DNA from: Halorubrum sp. CSM-61
GTDB lineage: Archaea > Halobacteriota > Halobacteria > Halobacteriales > Haloferacaceae
Length of the DNA: 64,000 nucleotides
Assembly (NCBI RefSeq): GCF_003781945.1
Contig: NZ_RJJW01000004.1
Location: forward strand, 278,486-342,485
Direction of reading: 5' to 3'
Shown here: positions 34,355-43,348 of the stretch, piece by piece
Layout: the number at the start of each line of letters is the position of its first letter
Position numbering within the stretch: position 1 is the first letter of the stretch
Program-made: the position numbers and the translations under genes
Notes under the pieces: model-generated
Told to the model about the DNA's origin: nothing
Databases searched by the model: none
The model's input: only the letters and a program-made list of their open reading frames with translations

Positions 34355-35494
34355 ATGACTCACTCACGGCGGTCGGTGTTGCGTCGCGGTGCGGGACTCG
34401 CGGTCGCGGGAACGGCGGCGTCGCTGGCCGGGTGTTCCGACGCCGCGACCGGCGAATCGGGGGAGTTCGACGCCGGTTACGGCGCCTTCTTCACCCTGAC
34501 TGACTGGGCGAACCAGATCGCCGGCGACCACGCGACCTTCGAGGACCCGGTTGACGTGGGACAGCTCGGCCACGGGTGGACGCCCGACGGGAACCTCGCC
34601 GCGGACGTGGCGTCGACGGACGCGTTCGTCTACCTCGATAACTCGGAGTTCCGATGGGCCCAAGATCTGGCCGGGACGCTCGAAGACGACTACGACACGG
34701 TCGCGGTGATCGACGGGCTCGCCGGACTGGAAGACGACCTGCTCGACTGGGACCACTCGCACGAGCCGGAGGACGGCCACGACGAGGAAGAAAACCACAG
34801 CCACGACGAGGAAGAAAACCACAGCCACGACGAGGAAGAAAACCACAGCCACGACGAGGAAGAAAACCACAGCCACGACGAGGAAGAAAACCACAGCCAC
34901 GACGAGGAAGAAAACCACAGCCACGACGAGGAAGAAAACCACAGCCACGACGACACCCAGTACGATCCCCACGTTTGGGTCGACCCGGTACTCGCCGCCG
35001 ACGTCGTCGACACGATCGCGGCGGGACTGAGCGAGGCGGACCCCGACAACGCCGACGACTACGCCGACAACGCGGCCGCGTACGTCGAGGAGCTCGAGGC
35101 GGTCGACGCCGCCTTCCAGTCGATCGCCGACGAGGCCACGCGCGACGTGGCGGTCATGGCCGGTCACAACTCGTTTCAGTACTTAGAGGCGCGCTACGGA
35201 CTTCGGCTCCACTCGCCGGTGGGCGTCTCGCCGCAGAACGAGCCGACGCAGAACGAGATCGCCGACACCATCGAGCTCGTGAACGCGGAGGGGATCGACG
35301 CGGTGCTGTACGACCGCTTCGAGTCGCCCACGCTCGCCGAGTCGATCGTCGAGAACAGCGACGCCACCGAGGCGCTCCCCGTCACGCCCGCCGGGGGGAC
35401 GACGCGGGAGTGGAACGACGCCGGGTACGGCTACCTCGAACAGATGACCGAGGTCAACGTCCCCGCCTTCGAGCGGGCGTTCGGGGCGCAGTGA
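34355..35494 (+). CDS. znuA: Zinc/manganese ABC transporter substrate-binding lipoprotein (ZnuA family)
   Basis: This 379-residue protein starts with a Tat signal and lipobox, SRRSVLRRGAGLAV then LAGC with Cys27. It is therefore exported folded and anchored by lipid. The cluster A-1 fold has conserved metal ligands around DPHVWVDP (about residue 205), in MAGHNSFQYLE (about 268), and near YDRFESPTLAES. A histidine- and glutamate-rich loop at about residues 141-197 is a typical ZnuA metal-collecting loop. Here it is built from seven identical 24-bp units. The znuC and znuB genes follow. Confidence 0.93.
   Translation: MTHSRRSVLRRGAGLAVAGTAASLAGCSDAATGESGEFDAGYGAFFTLTDWANQIAGDHATFEDPVDVGQLGHGWTPDGNLAADVASTDAFVYLDNSEFRWAQDLAGTLEDDYDTVAVIDGLAGLEDDLLDWDHSHEPEDGHDEEENHSHDEEENHSHDEEENHSHDEEENHSHDEEENHSHDEEENHSHDEEENHSHDDTQYDPHVWVDPVLAADVVDTIAAGLSEADPDNADDYADNAAAYVEELEAVDAAFQSIADEATRDVAVMAGHNSFQYLEARYGLRLHSPVGVSPQNEPTQNEIADTIELVNAEGIDAVLYDRFESPTLAESIVENSDATEALPVTPAGGTTREWNDAGYGYLEQMTEVNVPAFERAFGAQ
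34777..34944 (+). repeat. 24-bp tandem repeat, seven perfect copies, inside znuA
   Basis: Seven consecutive copies of CCACGACGAGGAAGAAAACC plus ACAG (24 bp) start at 34777, 34801, 34825, 34849, 34873, 34897 and 34921, followed by a diverged partial unit. They encode the eight-residue unit HDEEENHS seven times. The unit length is a multiple of three, so copy-number change keeps the frame. Perfect identity between units suggests recent expansion. Confidence 0.97.
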
Positions 35495-35598
35495 GCGGCG
35501 CGGGCACCGGCTCACGGGTCGGGCGGTCGACCGACCCGGCGGCGCGGCGACGGACTAAAAGAGCTAAACGTTCGGGCGACCCAGATCGGACACACGCA

Positions 35599-36339
35599 GT
35601 GACCGAAATCGTTGACCTCGACGGCGTGACGTTCTCCTACGGCGACACCGTCGCCGTGAGAGACGTCTCCCTGACGGTCGAGGAGGGCGATTTCCTCGGG
35701 CTCGTCGGGCCGAACGGCTCCGGGAAGACCACCCTGCTCCACCTCATGCTCGGGCTCCACGAGCCCGACGAGGGGTCCGTCGAGCTGTTCGGCCGCCCGG
35801 TCGACGAGTTCGACGACGGCGGCCGGATCGGCTACGTCTCGCAGAAGGCGACGAGCCGGGGCGGGGCGATGCCCGTCACCGTCCGCGAGTGCGTCACCAT
35901 GGGTCGGTTCGCGCACGCCGGGCGAGGGCGGCTCTCCCGGGCCGACCGCGCCGCCGTCGCCGACGCGATCGAGACGGTCGGCATCGGCGAGCTCGCCGAC
36001 CGGCTCGTCTCGGAGCTGTCGGGCGGCCAGAAACAGCGGGCGTACATCGCGCGCGCCCTCGCCAGCGACGCCGACCTGCTCGCGCTCGACGAGCCGACGG
36101 TCGGGGTCGACGCCGAGTCCCGCGACGCCTTCTACGCCCTCCTCGACGAGCTGAACGGCGAGGGGATCACCATCATCCTCATCGAACACGACATCGGCGT
36201 CGTCACCGACCGCGCGAACCGCATCGCCTGCGTCAACACCGAACTGTACCACCACGGGGACACGGAGTCGTTCGTCGAGAGCGACGCCCTCGCGGAGGCG
36301 TACGGCACGGCCGGACAGGTCGTCCACCACCACCACTGA
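35599..36339 (+). CDS. znuC: Zinc/manganese ABC transporter ATP-binding protein
   Basis: A 246-residue ABC ATPase. Walker A GPNGSGKT is at 37-44, the signature LSGGQKQRAYIA is at about 137, and Walker B LLALDEPT is at about 158. It ends in a histidine tail (VHHHH). The chosen start is the GTG at 35599 (TEIVDLDG), which fits the usual beginning of the domain. An alternative GTG at 35491 overlaps the znuA stop and would add 36 residues rich in Arg and Ser. The gene is followed immediately by the permease (TGATG overlap). Confidence 0.93.
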   Translation: MTEIVDLDGVTFSYGDTVAVRDVSLTVEEGDFLGLVGPNGSGKTTLLHLMLGLHEPDEGSVELFGRPVDEFDDGGRIGYVSQKATSRGGAMPVTVRECVTMGRFAHAGRGRLSRADRAAVADAIETVGIGELADRLVSELSGGQKQRAYIARALASDADLLALDEPTVGVDAESRDAFYALLDELNGEGITIILIEHDIGVVTDRANRIACVNTELYHHGDTESFVESDALAEAYGTAGQVVHHHH

Positions 36340-37415
36340 TGAGCGAGGGATCGGCGACTGACGACCGAGAGCACACCCCTTCCGACCGCGGGAGCCGTCA
36401 GGATCGAGGGCTCCGCCGGACCGCGGAGCTCGCCGGGATCGGGGTCACGGGCCTCGTCGCGGTCGCCATGCTCGGGTTCGTCCTGCTCTACTGGGCACAG
36501 GACCTCCCGGTGGCGAGCGACCTGTACGCCGCGTTCCGCTCGCTCGGGCGCGGGATGGACGCCGCGTTCGGCACGAACGTGTTCCGGCACCCGATCATGT
36601 GGCAGTCGATGGCGACCGGCGTGCTCGTCGGCGTCGTCGCTCCGCTGGTCGGCTCCTTCCTCGTCCACCGCGAGATGGCGCTCATCGGCGAGACGCTCGC
36701 GCACACCGCGTTCGCCGGCGTCGCGATCGGCATCCTCGTCACCTCCTCGACCGGCTGGGACGGCTCGCTACTGTTAGTCGCGCTCGTCGTCGGTATCGTC
36801 GGCGCGCTCGTTGTCCAGTGGCTCACCGAGCGCACCGACGCCTACGGCGACGTGCCGATCGCGATCATGCTCAGCGGGAGCTTCGCGGTCGGCACGCTGA
36901 TCATCAGCTACGGCGACGGGCTCACCGGCGTCAACATCCGGGGGTACCTGTTCGGGAACCTCGCGGTCGTCACGCCGGACGGAGCACGGCTGATGAGCGT
37001 ACTCTCGCTGATCGTCGTCGCGGGCGTGGCGTTGACGTACAAACAGCTCCTGTTCATCACTTTCGACGAGCAGGCCGCGCGGGTCGCACAGCTCAACGTC
37101 ACCGGCTACAACACCCTGCTCGTGGTGTTGACTGCGGTCGTCGTCGTCGGCGCGATGCAGGTGCTCGGCGTCATCCTCGTCGCCGCGATGTTAGTCGTTC
37201 CCGTCGCGGCCGCCTCTCAGATCGCCCGGAGCTTCCGCGAGACGATGTACCTCTCGGTGATCTTCGGTCAGCTGTCGGTGATCGGCGGCTTCGCCGTCTC
37301 GATCGGCCTCGGTCTCCCCTCGGGCGGGTCGATCGTCGTCACGGCCATCGCGGTGTACCTCGCGACCATCGTCGGCTCCGGCTTCTCCGTGAAGGCGATC
37401 TCCGCGCACGGATGA
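36339..37415 (+). CDS. znuB: Zinc/manganese ABC transporter permease
   Basis: A 358-residue permease of the ABC-3 family (ZnuB/MntB). Residues 1-30 are hydrophilic. The domain has about eight to nine helices, with HREMALIGETLAHTAFAGVAIG and LRY-like loops (VNIRGYLFGNLAVV), and VVVVGAMQVLGVILVAAMLVVPVAAA. It forms the membrane channel for the metal delivered by ZnuA. Its ATG overlaps the znuC stop, so the operon is znuA-znuC-znuB. Confidence 0.93.
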   Translation: MSEGSATDDREHTPSDRGSRQDRGLRRTAELAGIGVTGLVAVAMLGFVLLYWAQDLPVASDLYAAFRSLGRGMDAAFGTNVFRHPIMWQSMATGVLVGVVAPLVGSFLVHREMALIGETLAHTAFAGVAIGILVTSSTGWDGSLLLVALVVGIVGALVVQWLTERTDAYGDVPIAIMLSGSFAVGTLIISYGDGLTGVNIRGYLFGNLAVVTPDGARLMSVLSLIVVAGVALTYKQLLFITFDEQAARVAQLNVTGYNTLLVVLTAVVVVGAMQVLGVILVAAMLVVPVAAASQIARSFRETMYLSVIFGQLSVIGGFAVSIGLGLPSGGSIVVTAIAVYLATIVGSGFSVKAISAHG

Positions 37416-37510
37416 GGGCGGGTCGACGGGGGGTCCGAAGCGCCCGCGAACGCCGCGCCCGCCTGCACCGGTTTCCACAGACCCTTATGTACGGCCCCCT
37501 TCCGACGGGT

Positions 37511-37795
37511 ATGGGAGACACCGAGACCTACACGGTCACCGACCCCGACGGTAACGAGGAGTCCTTCGAACTGCCCGCCGGCCTCGTCGACGTGCTCAGC
37601 CAGCAGGGCGAGGAGCCGACCCGCGTCGTCAGCGACGTCGTGGTGCAGGCGATGGCCCAGCAGGCCCACGTCATCGCCCACCACAGCGAGGGCGAGGTGC
37701 CCGACGACATCGCGGAGATGAACGACACCGCCGCGGAGCTGTTCGAGGAGCGCTTCGGGCAGTCGCTCGAGGACGCGCTCGGCCACTCGCACTAA
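37511..37795 (+). CDS. Small acidic protein, DUF7545-like
   Basis: A 94-residue protein: a short beta-like start (MGDTETYTVTDPDGNEESFELPAG), then a helical region (VSDVVVQAMAQQAHVIAHHSEGEVPDDIAEM) and a C-terminal FEERFGQSLEDALGHSH. It resembles a haloarchaeal family of unknown function that I recall as DUF7545. A TATA-like CTTATGTA (about 37482-37489) lies 22-29 bp upstream, so the transcript may be leaderless. Confidence 0.7.
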   Translation: MGDTETYTVTDPDGNEESFELPAGLVDVLSQQGEEPTRVVSDVVVQAMAQQAHVIAHHSEGEVPDDIAEMNDTAAELFEERFGQSLEDALGHSH

Positions 37796-37883
37796 CTCCC
37801 CGGGACGCCCGCCCGACCGATTCCTTTTATACCGCAGCCCCTGCAGCCAGTCGCTTAAGCCGCCGGAGCGCGTACCCGTACGT

Positions 37884-38318
37884 ATGGACACCGACCCCGA
37901 CGCGCCGGTGCTGATCTTCGACGGCGACTGTCCCTACTGCTCGGTGGCGGCCGTCGCGCTCCGGCGGTTGGACGGGGTCGCCGCGGTGCCGTGGGCGGCC
38001 GATCCCGTGGGCCCGTTCCTCGACGCGCAGTTCGGCTCGCGCCCGTTCGCGATGGTGCTCGTCGACCCCGGTGAGGGACGGGTGTACGCCGGCCGCTCGG
38101 CGGCCGAGGAGCTCGCCGACCGCGCCGGCACCCCCGGGATCGTCGGCGGGCTCGTCCGCGACAACTACGACCGGATCGCCGGCGTCGTGGGGGCCCTGTC
38201 CGGGCGCGACCGCGACCCCGCCGACGTGCACGACGCCTCCGAACTGACCGACGCCGCGAGCGAACTCGTCGCCGACCTCCGCGGCGCGGCGAGCGATCCG
38301 CCGGAGGCGCTGCCGTGA
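37884..38318 (+). CDS. DCC-family (DUF393) thiol-disulfide oxidoreductase-like protein
   Basis: A 144-residue protein with FDGDCPYC at residues 12-19 (Cys16 and Cys19), the hallmark of DUF393/DCC proteins, which have a thioredoxin-like fold. No other catalytic residue can be judged. It overlaps the next gene by 4 bp (GTGA), so the two may be translated together. The substrate is unknown. Confidence 0.85.
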   Translation: MDTDPDAPVLIFDGDCPYCSVAAVALRRLDGVAAVPWAADPVGPFLDAQFGSRPFAMVLVDPGEGRVYAGRSAAEELADRAGTPGIVGGLVRDNYDRIAGVVGALSGRDRDPADVHDASELTDAASELVADLRGAASDPPEALP

Positions 38319-38809
38319 GCGGGAACGGTGCAGTGGCTGGTTCGGACGATCCGGAGGGGGGCACCTACACCCTCCTCGTCGAACTCGCCGCGCCCGCGAC
38401 GATCGAGGTCGGCGCGCTCGGCGAACACCGGTTCGAACCCGGCGGCTACGCCTACACGGGCAGCGCGCTCGGCGCCGGGGGGTTCTCTCGCGTCGACCGC
38501 CACCGCCGGACCGCACGCGGCGAGCACGACGTGCGCCACTGGCACGTCGACCACCTGCTCGGTCACCCTGACGTTCGGATCGACCGCGTCGTCCGGAGCG
38601 TCGGCGCCGACGCGGAGTGCGCGGTCGCCGACCGGCTCCCGGCGGGCCCGGTCGACGGATTTGGCGCCTCCGACTGCGACTGCGGGAGCCACCTCGCCGC
38701 CGTCGGGGAGTCCGGTTCCCTCGACGAGTTCGCCGCGCTGGTCCGCGAGGCGCACGAGGCCGCGGTCGCATGGACCGGCGGCTCGGTCGAGGTGGTCGCC
38801 GATTTATAA
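38315..38809 (+). CDS. DUF123-family GIY-YIG-like protein
   Basis: A 164-residue protein beginning at a GTG. YTLLVELAAPATIEVGALGEHRFEPGGYAYTGSA (residues 21-54, here broken into parts) matches the DUF123 family, related to GIY-YIG nucleases and often annotated as endonuclease-like. The conserved HWHVDHLL is near residue 72-80. Cys-rich CDCGSH near 118-123 is a typical C-terminal mark. It ends at TTATAA, shared with the convergent thioesterase gene. Confidence 0.85.
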   Translation: MSGNGAVAGSDDPEGGTYTLLVELAAPATIEVGALGEHRFEPGGYAYTGSALGAGGFSRVDRHRRTARGEHDVRHWHVDHLLGHPDVRIDRVVRSVGADAECAVADRLPAGPVDGFGASDCDCGSHLAAVGESGSLDEFAALVREAHEAAVAWTGGSVEVVADL

Positions 38810-39286
38810 GTTATACCGCTCGACGATGTCGGTGAGCTGTTCGCGGCGCCCCTCGATCGCCTCGTCGCGCAGCGCCTCTTCCTCCGGCGACGGGCAGGTC
38901 AGCTCCGGGACGCTCGCCGGGTTGCCCTCGTCGTCGAGCGCGACGAACGTGAAGTAGGAGGTCGTCGTGCGGCGCTCCTCGTCGGTCCGGGGGTCCTCCG
39001 CGCGCACGTCGACCTTCACGTCGAGGCTCGTCGTCCCCACGTTGAACACGTACCCCTCGATGACGGCGACCTCGCCCATCTCGATGGAGGAGATGAAGTC
39101 GACGTGGTCCATCGAGGCGGTGACGACCTGCCTGTTCGAGAAGCGCATCCCGGCGATGGCGCCGCAGATGTCCATCCAGTGGAGGACCGCGCCCCCGAGC
39201 GCTCGCCCGAGGTTGTTCGTGTCGTTCGGTAAGAGTAGTTCGGTCATCTCGGTGTACGACTCCGCGACCGTCGACGTCTCGTCCAT
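38804..39286 (-). CDS. Hotdog-fold acyl-CoA thioesterase
   Basis: A 160-residue YciA/BFIT-type thioesterase. Catalytic-type residues sit in LPNDTNNLGRALGG (Asn and Asp) and the long hotdog helix (AVLHWMDICGAIAG). The beta strand TASMDHVDFISSI follows. It hydrolyses acyl-CoA esters. The ATG at 39286 (MDETS) was preferred over the 54-bp longer frame. Its stop codon overlaps the last codons of the DUF123 gene by six bases, convergently. Confidence 0.88.
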   Translation of the reverse strand: MDETSTVAESYTEMTELLLPNDTNNLGRALGGAVLHWMDICGAIAGMRFSNRQVVTASMDHVDFISSIEMGEVAVIEGYVFNVGTTSLDVKVDVRAEDPRTDEERRTTTSYFTFVALDDEGNPASVPELTCPSPEEEALRDEAIEGRREQLTDIVERYNL

Positions 39287-39354
39287 GCCGTCGGTGGAAC
39301 GGCGGGCGACTTCAACCCCCTGACCGGCGGCCGTTGGCAAGTTGTGGGCGGACC

Positions 39355-39807
39355 TCAGCTCCCTTCCTGCGGGCCGTCGTCGAACTGGACGGAGTCCTGC
39401 GAACGCCCCGCCTCGTCGATCACCTCGTCGGAGACGACGATCGGACAGTCGATCCGAACCGCGAGCGCGAGCGCGTCGGAGGGGCGCGCGTCGAAGACGA
39501 ACCCCTCCGGCTCGCCGTCCTCGTAGCGCTCCGCGTCCACCTTCGCGTAGAAGGTTCCGTCCCGGAGATCGTCGATCCGGACGCGGTCGATCGCGCCCCC
39601 GAACTCCGTGAGGACCTCGACGAGGAGGTCGTGGGTCAGCGGGCGGTCGAACGGCTCGCCCTCGAGCGCCATCCCGATCGACTGCGCCTGGTCGGCGCTG
39701 ACGAAGATCGGGACGTACTCGCCGCGCGCGGACAGGATGACCGCCGGCACGTCGCCGCCGGGTGCGGAGCCCGCTCCGACCCCGACGACCTCGGCTTCGT
39801 GTTCCAT
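39355..39807 (-). CDS. Bifunctional-nuclease-family (DUF151) protein
   Basis: A 150-residue protein. It begins MEHEAEVVGVGAGS and has ILSARGEYVPIFVSADQAQSIGMAL (residues 25-49), LLVEVLTEFGG and FDARPSDALALAVRIDCPI, which match DUF151. In plants and bacteria the family has DNase/RNase activity, and in archaea the role is open. It lies between two other reverse-strand genes without overlap. Confidence 0.88.
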   Translation of the reverse strand: MEHEAEVVGVGAGSAPGGDVPAVILSARGEYVPIFVSADQAQSIGMALEGEPFDRPLTHDLLVEVLTEFGGAIDRVRIDDLRDGTFYAKVDAERYEDGEPEGFVFDARPSDALALAVRIDCPIVVSDEVIDEAGRSQDSVQFDDGPQEGS

Positions 39808-39892
39808 ACCGGATCGTGGCGACGGCGGCATGAATAGCTGTCCCACCTGAACGGTGGCGGCGTCTCGCCGCCGCTCCGGCCCGGCCGCTCCG

Positions 39893-40600
39893 TCAGCCGT
39901 CGCCCCAGTACCAGTACGCCCAGGCGACCGTGAACACGAGCGCGGCGCCGAGGAAGAAGACGACGCCGGGCTCGAGCAGCGAGACGGCGTAGTCCGCCAG
40001 CGGGTCGACGACGTACTCGACGGTGCCGTCGATCCCGCCGCCGCCGTCGGTCTCGGGCGCCGTCTCGGCGGAGGGCCCGTCCGCGGCGTCTTCGGTCGCG
40101 GCGTCGCCGCCGTCGCCGCCGGCGCCCCCGTCCGTAGTTCTCGTTACGCTCGCCGTGGGTCCCGCGACGGAGAGGATCCGTTGGGCCGCGACCGCCGCCA
40201 GTCCGATGATCCCGTAGCCGCCGAGCAGCCGCAGCAGGGCCGACTTGATCCCGCTCGACGCCTCCGAGCCGCCGGCGAACAGGACGAGCGGCTCGTCGGC
40301 GGCGGCGTACACGTCCATCTCCCGGCCCTTCTCGGAGTAGGTGGTGTCGACCACGTCGACGAGGTCGGCGCCGTCGAGCTTCGAGAGGTGGTACTGGACG
40401 TTCTGGAGCGAGGTGTCGACGGCGTCGGCGAGCTCCGATTTGGTCGCCGGCTCGTCGTGGAGCCGCGTGAGGATCTCGCGCGCCGTCTCGGAGCCGAGGG
40501 CGGCGATGAGCTCGTCCGCGTCGTCGTCGTCGACGCCGACCACCCGGGGCTCGCGGTCCTCGGGGGTCGCGTCGGGGAGGGAGGGCAACAGCCGCGACAT
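39893..40600 (-). CDS. Winged-helix regulator with membrane-anchored C-terminus
   Basis: A 235-residue protein with an ArsR-type winged helix at about residues 28-105 (LIAALGSETAREILTRLHDEP, KSELADAVDTSLQNVQYHLSKL). One helix (about 120-145) and a C-terminal helix (about 205-230) are hydrophobic, separated by a Gly- and acidic-rich linker. This points to a membrane-bound DNA-binding regulator. The target is unknown. The gene is divergent from the TraB gene with about 110 bp between them. Confidence 0.85.
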   Translation of the reverse strand: MSRLLPSLPDATPEDREPRVVGVDDDDADELIAALGSETAREILTRLHDEPATKSELADAVDTSLQNVQYHLSKLDGADLVDVVDTTYSEKGREMDVYAAADEPLVLFAGGSEASSGIKSALLRLLGGYGIIGLAAVAAQRILSVAGPTASVTRTTDGGAGGDGGDAATEDAADGPSAETAPETDGGGGIDGTVEYVVDPLADYAVSLLEPGVVFFLGAALVFTVAWAYWYWGDG

Positions 40601-40708
40601 ACTCGTCTCTGTGACCCGTGAGGATACAAATTTGTTGGATCGCCGAGGCGCCGACGCGGGGTCACCGACTCACAAACCCTAAACGCGGCGACGAAGTACG
40701 TCGTGGCA

Positions 40709-42520
40709 ATGACAGAGACGCCAGGGGGATCCGACGGCGCGTCCCCGCCCCCGACGGCGAGCGATTCGTCGCCAGCGGTCGGCGACTCGGCGGCGACCGC
40801 CGACGAGGATGCCCCTGCGAGCGGCGCGGTCGAAGCGGGTCCCCGCGGCGACGGCCCCGGCTCGGTGACGGTCGTCGGGACCGCACACGTCTCCGAGCGG
40901 TCGGTCGACGAGGTCGAGGAGACGATCGAGCGCGAGCGGCCCGACGTGGTCGCCGTCGAACTCGACGAGGGGCGGTACCGCCAGCTGAACGGCGAGAGCC
41001 CCGACGACCTCGACGCGAGCGACCTGCTGCGGGGTAACACCGTCTTCCAGTTCCTCGCGTACTGGATGCTCTCGTACGTCCAGACCCAGCTCGGCGACCG
41101 GTTCGACATCGAGCCCGGCGCCGACATGCGGGCCGCCATCGACGTCGCCGAGGGGCTCGGCATCGACGTGGCGTTAGTCGACCGGGACATCCAGACGACG
41201 ATCCAGCGCTTCTGGGCCCGGATGTCGGTCACGGAGAAGCTGCGGATGGTCGGCGGGCTCGCGTTCGGCGTCACCGACTCCCGCGTGGTCGGGGTGTTGG
41301 TCGGGCTGTTCGTCGGGATCCTCGCCGGCCCGGTGATCGGCCTCTTCGGCGGCAGCGTCGGCGTCACCGACGCGCTGCTGACGAGCGTCACCGGCGGCGT
41401 GCTCGCCGCGGTCGGGGTCGCGATCGCCGTCGATCAGGTCGGGAAGCTCGCGCTCTCGCCCGACGGCCGCCTCTTCGCCGCGGCGGGGCTGGGCGTCGCG
41501 GCCGGGATCGCCGCCGCCGCGGTCGGCGCGCTCGACGGACTCGTCGCGGCGTACCTCGGCGGGTTCGCCGTGACGGCGGTCGGCAGCCTCGGACTCGGGA
41601 TCTCGCTCGGCCTGACGCTCGGCGCCCTCGCGTCGCTCGCGATGAGCGTTCTCGGTCGGGGCACCGGCGAACCCGAACACGGCGGGATCGAGGAGCTCGG
41701 GATGGAGGACCTGACCGACACCGACGTGGTGACGATGATGATGGAGGAGTTCCGGCAGTTCTCCCCGGGCGGCGCGGAGGCGCTCATCGACGAGCGCGAC
41801 GCCTTCATCGCCCACCGGCTCGTCGCCCTCCGCGAGGCCGGACACGACGTGGTCGCCGTGGTCGGCGCGGGCCACCGCGAGGGGATCGAAGGGTACCTCG
41901 CCGACCCCGCCTCGCTCCCGCCGATGGAGGACCTCGTCGGGAAGGAGCGCGGGCGCGGGCTCCCGTGGAAGAAGGCGGTCGGCTACGCGATCACCGTCGC
42001 GTTCGTGGGCTTCTTCGTCCTGCTCGCGCTCGCCGGCGTGGAGAACGCGTTCCTGTTCCGGCTGTTCGGCGCGTGGTTCCTGATCAACGGCGCGTTCGCG
42101 TTCGCCTTCGCGAAGCTCGCGGGCGCGCGCTGGACCTCGGCCGGGGTCGGCGGCGCCGTCGCGTGGATGACGTCGATCAACCCGGTGCTCGCGCCCGGCT
42201 GGTTCACCGGCTACGTCGAGCTCCGGAGCCTGACGGTGAACGTCGGCGACATCGGGCGGCTCAACGAGCTCCTCGGCGACGAGACGCTGTCGCCGTCGGC
42301 TCTCGTCTCGTCGATGCTCGACGTGCCCCTGTTCAAGCTCATCGTCGTGGTCGCGATGACGAACATCGGCAGCATCGTCGCGAGCTTCCTGTTCGCGGTG
42401 TACGTCATCCCCGCGATGTTCGGCGACGTGGGCGGCGTTGACGAGGTGGGCCGGCTCATGATCGAGGGCGCACGCACCGGCGCGGAGCTGATCCGGAACG
42501 CGGTCACGGGTGGAGCATGA
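40709..42520 (+). CDS. TraB-domain membrane protein
   Basis: A 603-residue protein. The first 45 residues are Ala- and acid-rich. The TraB/GumN domain (about 50-245 and the part after 330) contains GTAHVSERSVDEVEETIE, RPDVVAVELDEGRYRQL and VVGAGHREGI. At least six membrane helices follow from about residue 190 (GVLVGLFVGILAGPVIG) to the end. The family is related to metallopeptidases and to a bacterial pheromone-shutdown protein. No activity is demonstrated. An in-frame GTG start at 40703 is also possible. Confidence 0.88.
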   Translation: MTETPGGSDGASPPPTASDSSPAVGDSAATADEDAPASGAVEAGPRGDGPGSVTVVGTAHVSERSVDEVEETIERERPDVVAVELDEGRYRQLNGESPDDLDASDLLRGNTVFQFLAYWMLSYVQTQLGDRFDIEPGADMRAAIDVAEGLGIDVALVDRDIQTTIQRFWARMSVTEKLRMVGGLAFGVTDSRVVGVLVGLFVGILAGPVIGLFGGSVGVTDALLTSVTGGVLAAVGVAIAVDQVGKLALSPDGRLFAAAGLGVAAGIAAAAVGALDGLVAAYLGGFAVTAVGSLGLGISLGLTLGALASLAMSVLGRGTGEPEHGGIEELGMEDLTDTDVVTMMMEEFRQFSPGGAEALIDERDAFIAHRLVALREAGHDVVAVVGAGHREGIEGYLADPASLPPMEDLVGKERGRGLPWKKAVGYAITVAFVGFFVLLALAGVENAFLFRLFGAWFLINGAFAFAFAKLAGARWTSAGVGGAVAWMTSINPVLAPGWFTGYVELRSLTVNVGDIGRLNELLGDETLSPSALVSSMLDVPLFKLIVVVAMTNIGSIVASFLFAVYVIPAMFGDVGGVDEVGRLMIEGARTGAELIRNAVTGGA

Positions 42521-42596
42521 GTCGGCGCGTTGCGGTGAGAGGCGCGACCCGTCGCGTTACGGTGGGCATAACCCGGCGCGCCGGCGAGGTGCACGC

Positions 42597-43265
42597 ATGA
42601 GCGGAACCCTTCGGGGCCGCCGGATCGCCGGCCTCTACTTCAGCGGGACCGAGATCCGCGACCTGCTGGTCGCGTGGCTCGCGCTCGGCGTGGCGTTCAC
42701 GTTCTTCTTCGTGAACGGCACCGCCGGCTTCGATCGGCTGCTGGCGGCGGGGGTCGTCCCGCCGCTCCTGGTCGGCCTGCTCACCGCGGGCGTCGCGTTC
42801 CTCCTCCACGAGATCGCCCACAAGGTCGTCGCGGTCCACTACGACCAGGTGGCCGAGTTCCGGGCCGACAACAGCATGCTGTTCCTCGCCGTGATGAGCT
42901 CGCTTTTGGGCTTCATCTTCGCCGCGCCCGGCGCGGTCCACCACCGCGGCCGTCTGACGCCCGAGGAGCACGGCCACATCGCGCTGGCGGGGCCGGTCGT
43001 CAACCTCCTGCTCACGCTCGTCTTCCTGCCGGCGCTGCTTCTCGGCCCGGTCGTCGGGAGCCCGGTGATCACCCTGATCGGCTCCCGCGGGATCGCGATC
43101 AACGTCTTCCTCGCCGCGTTCAACCTGATCCCGTACGGTCCCCTCGACGGGAAGACCGTGATGACGTGGAGCAAGGGCGTGTGGGCCGGCTTCTTCGCCC
43201 TCTCGGTCCTGCTGACCGTCGGGCTCGTGTTCGTCCTCGGACTCGGCTTCGGCGGGCCGTTCTGA
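42597..43265 (+). CDS. M50-family (site-2-type) zinc metalloprotease
   Basis: A 222-residue intramembrane-protease-like protein. The zinc motif HEIAH is at residues 71-75. The second motif FNLIPYGPLDG is at about 174-184, where the Asp would bind zinc. About five to six helices span the membrane. M50 proteases cleave membrane-bound substrates. It follows the TraB gene after 76 bp on the same strand. An earlier in-frame start at 42510 is less likely. Confidence 0.9.
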   Translation: MSGTLRGRRIAGLYFSGTEIRDLLVAWLALGVAFTFFFVNGTAGFDRLLAAGVVPPLLVGLLTAGVAFLLHEIAHKVVAVHYDQVAEFRADNSMLFLAVMSSLLGFIFAAPGAVHHRGRLTPEEHGHIALAGPVVNLLLTLVFLPALLLGPVVGSPVITLIGSRGIAINVFLAAFNLIPYGPLDGKTVMTWSKGVWAGFFALSVLLTVGLVFVLGLGFGGPF

Positions 43266-43348
43266 GGCGGGCGTTGTCGGACGCCCTCGGTCACCACCGC
43301 CTCCGCCGGAACGGTGCGCTTTTGCTCCGCGGGCGTCCCTCGACACAC

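Noticed and set aside
34777..34944. Tandem repeat as a CRISPR array
   Set aside because: Units are directly abutting with no variable spacers, and the sequence is coding for the ZnuA loop.
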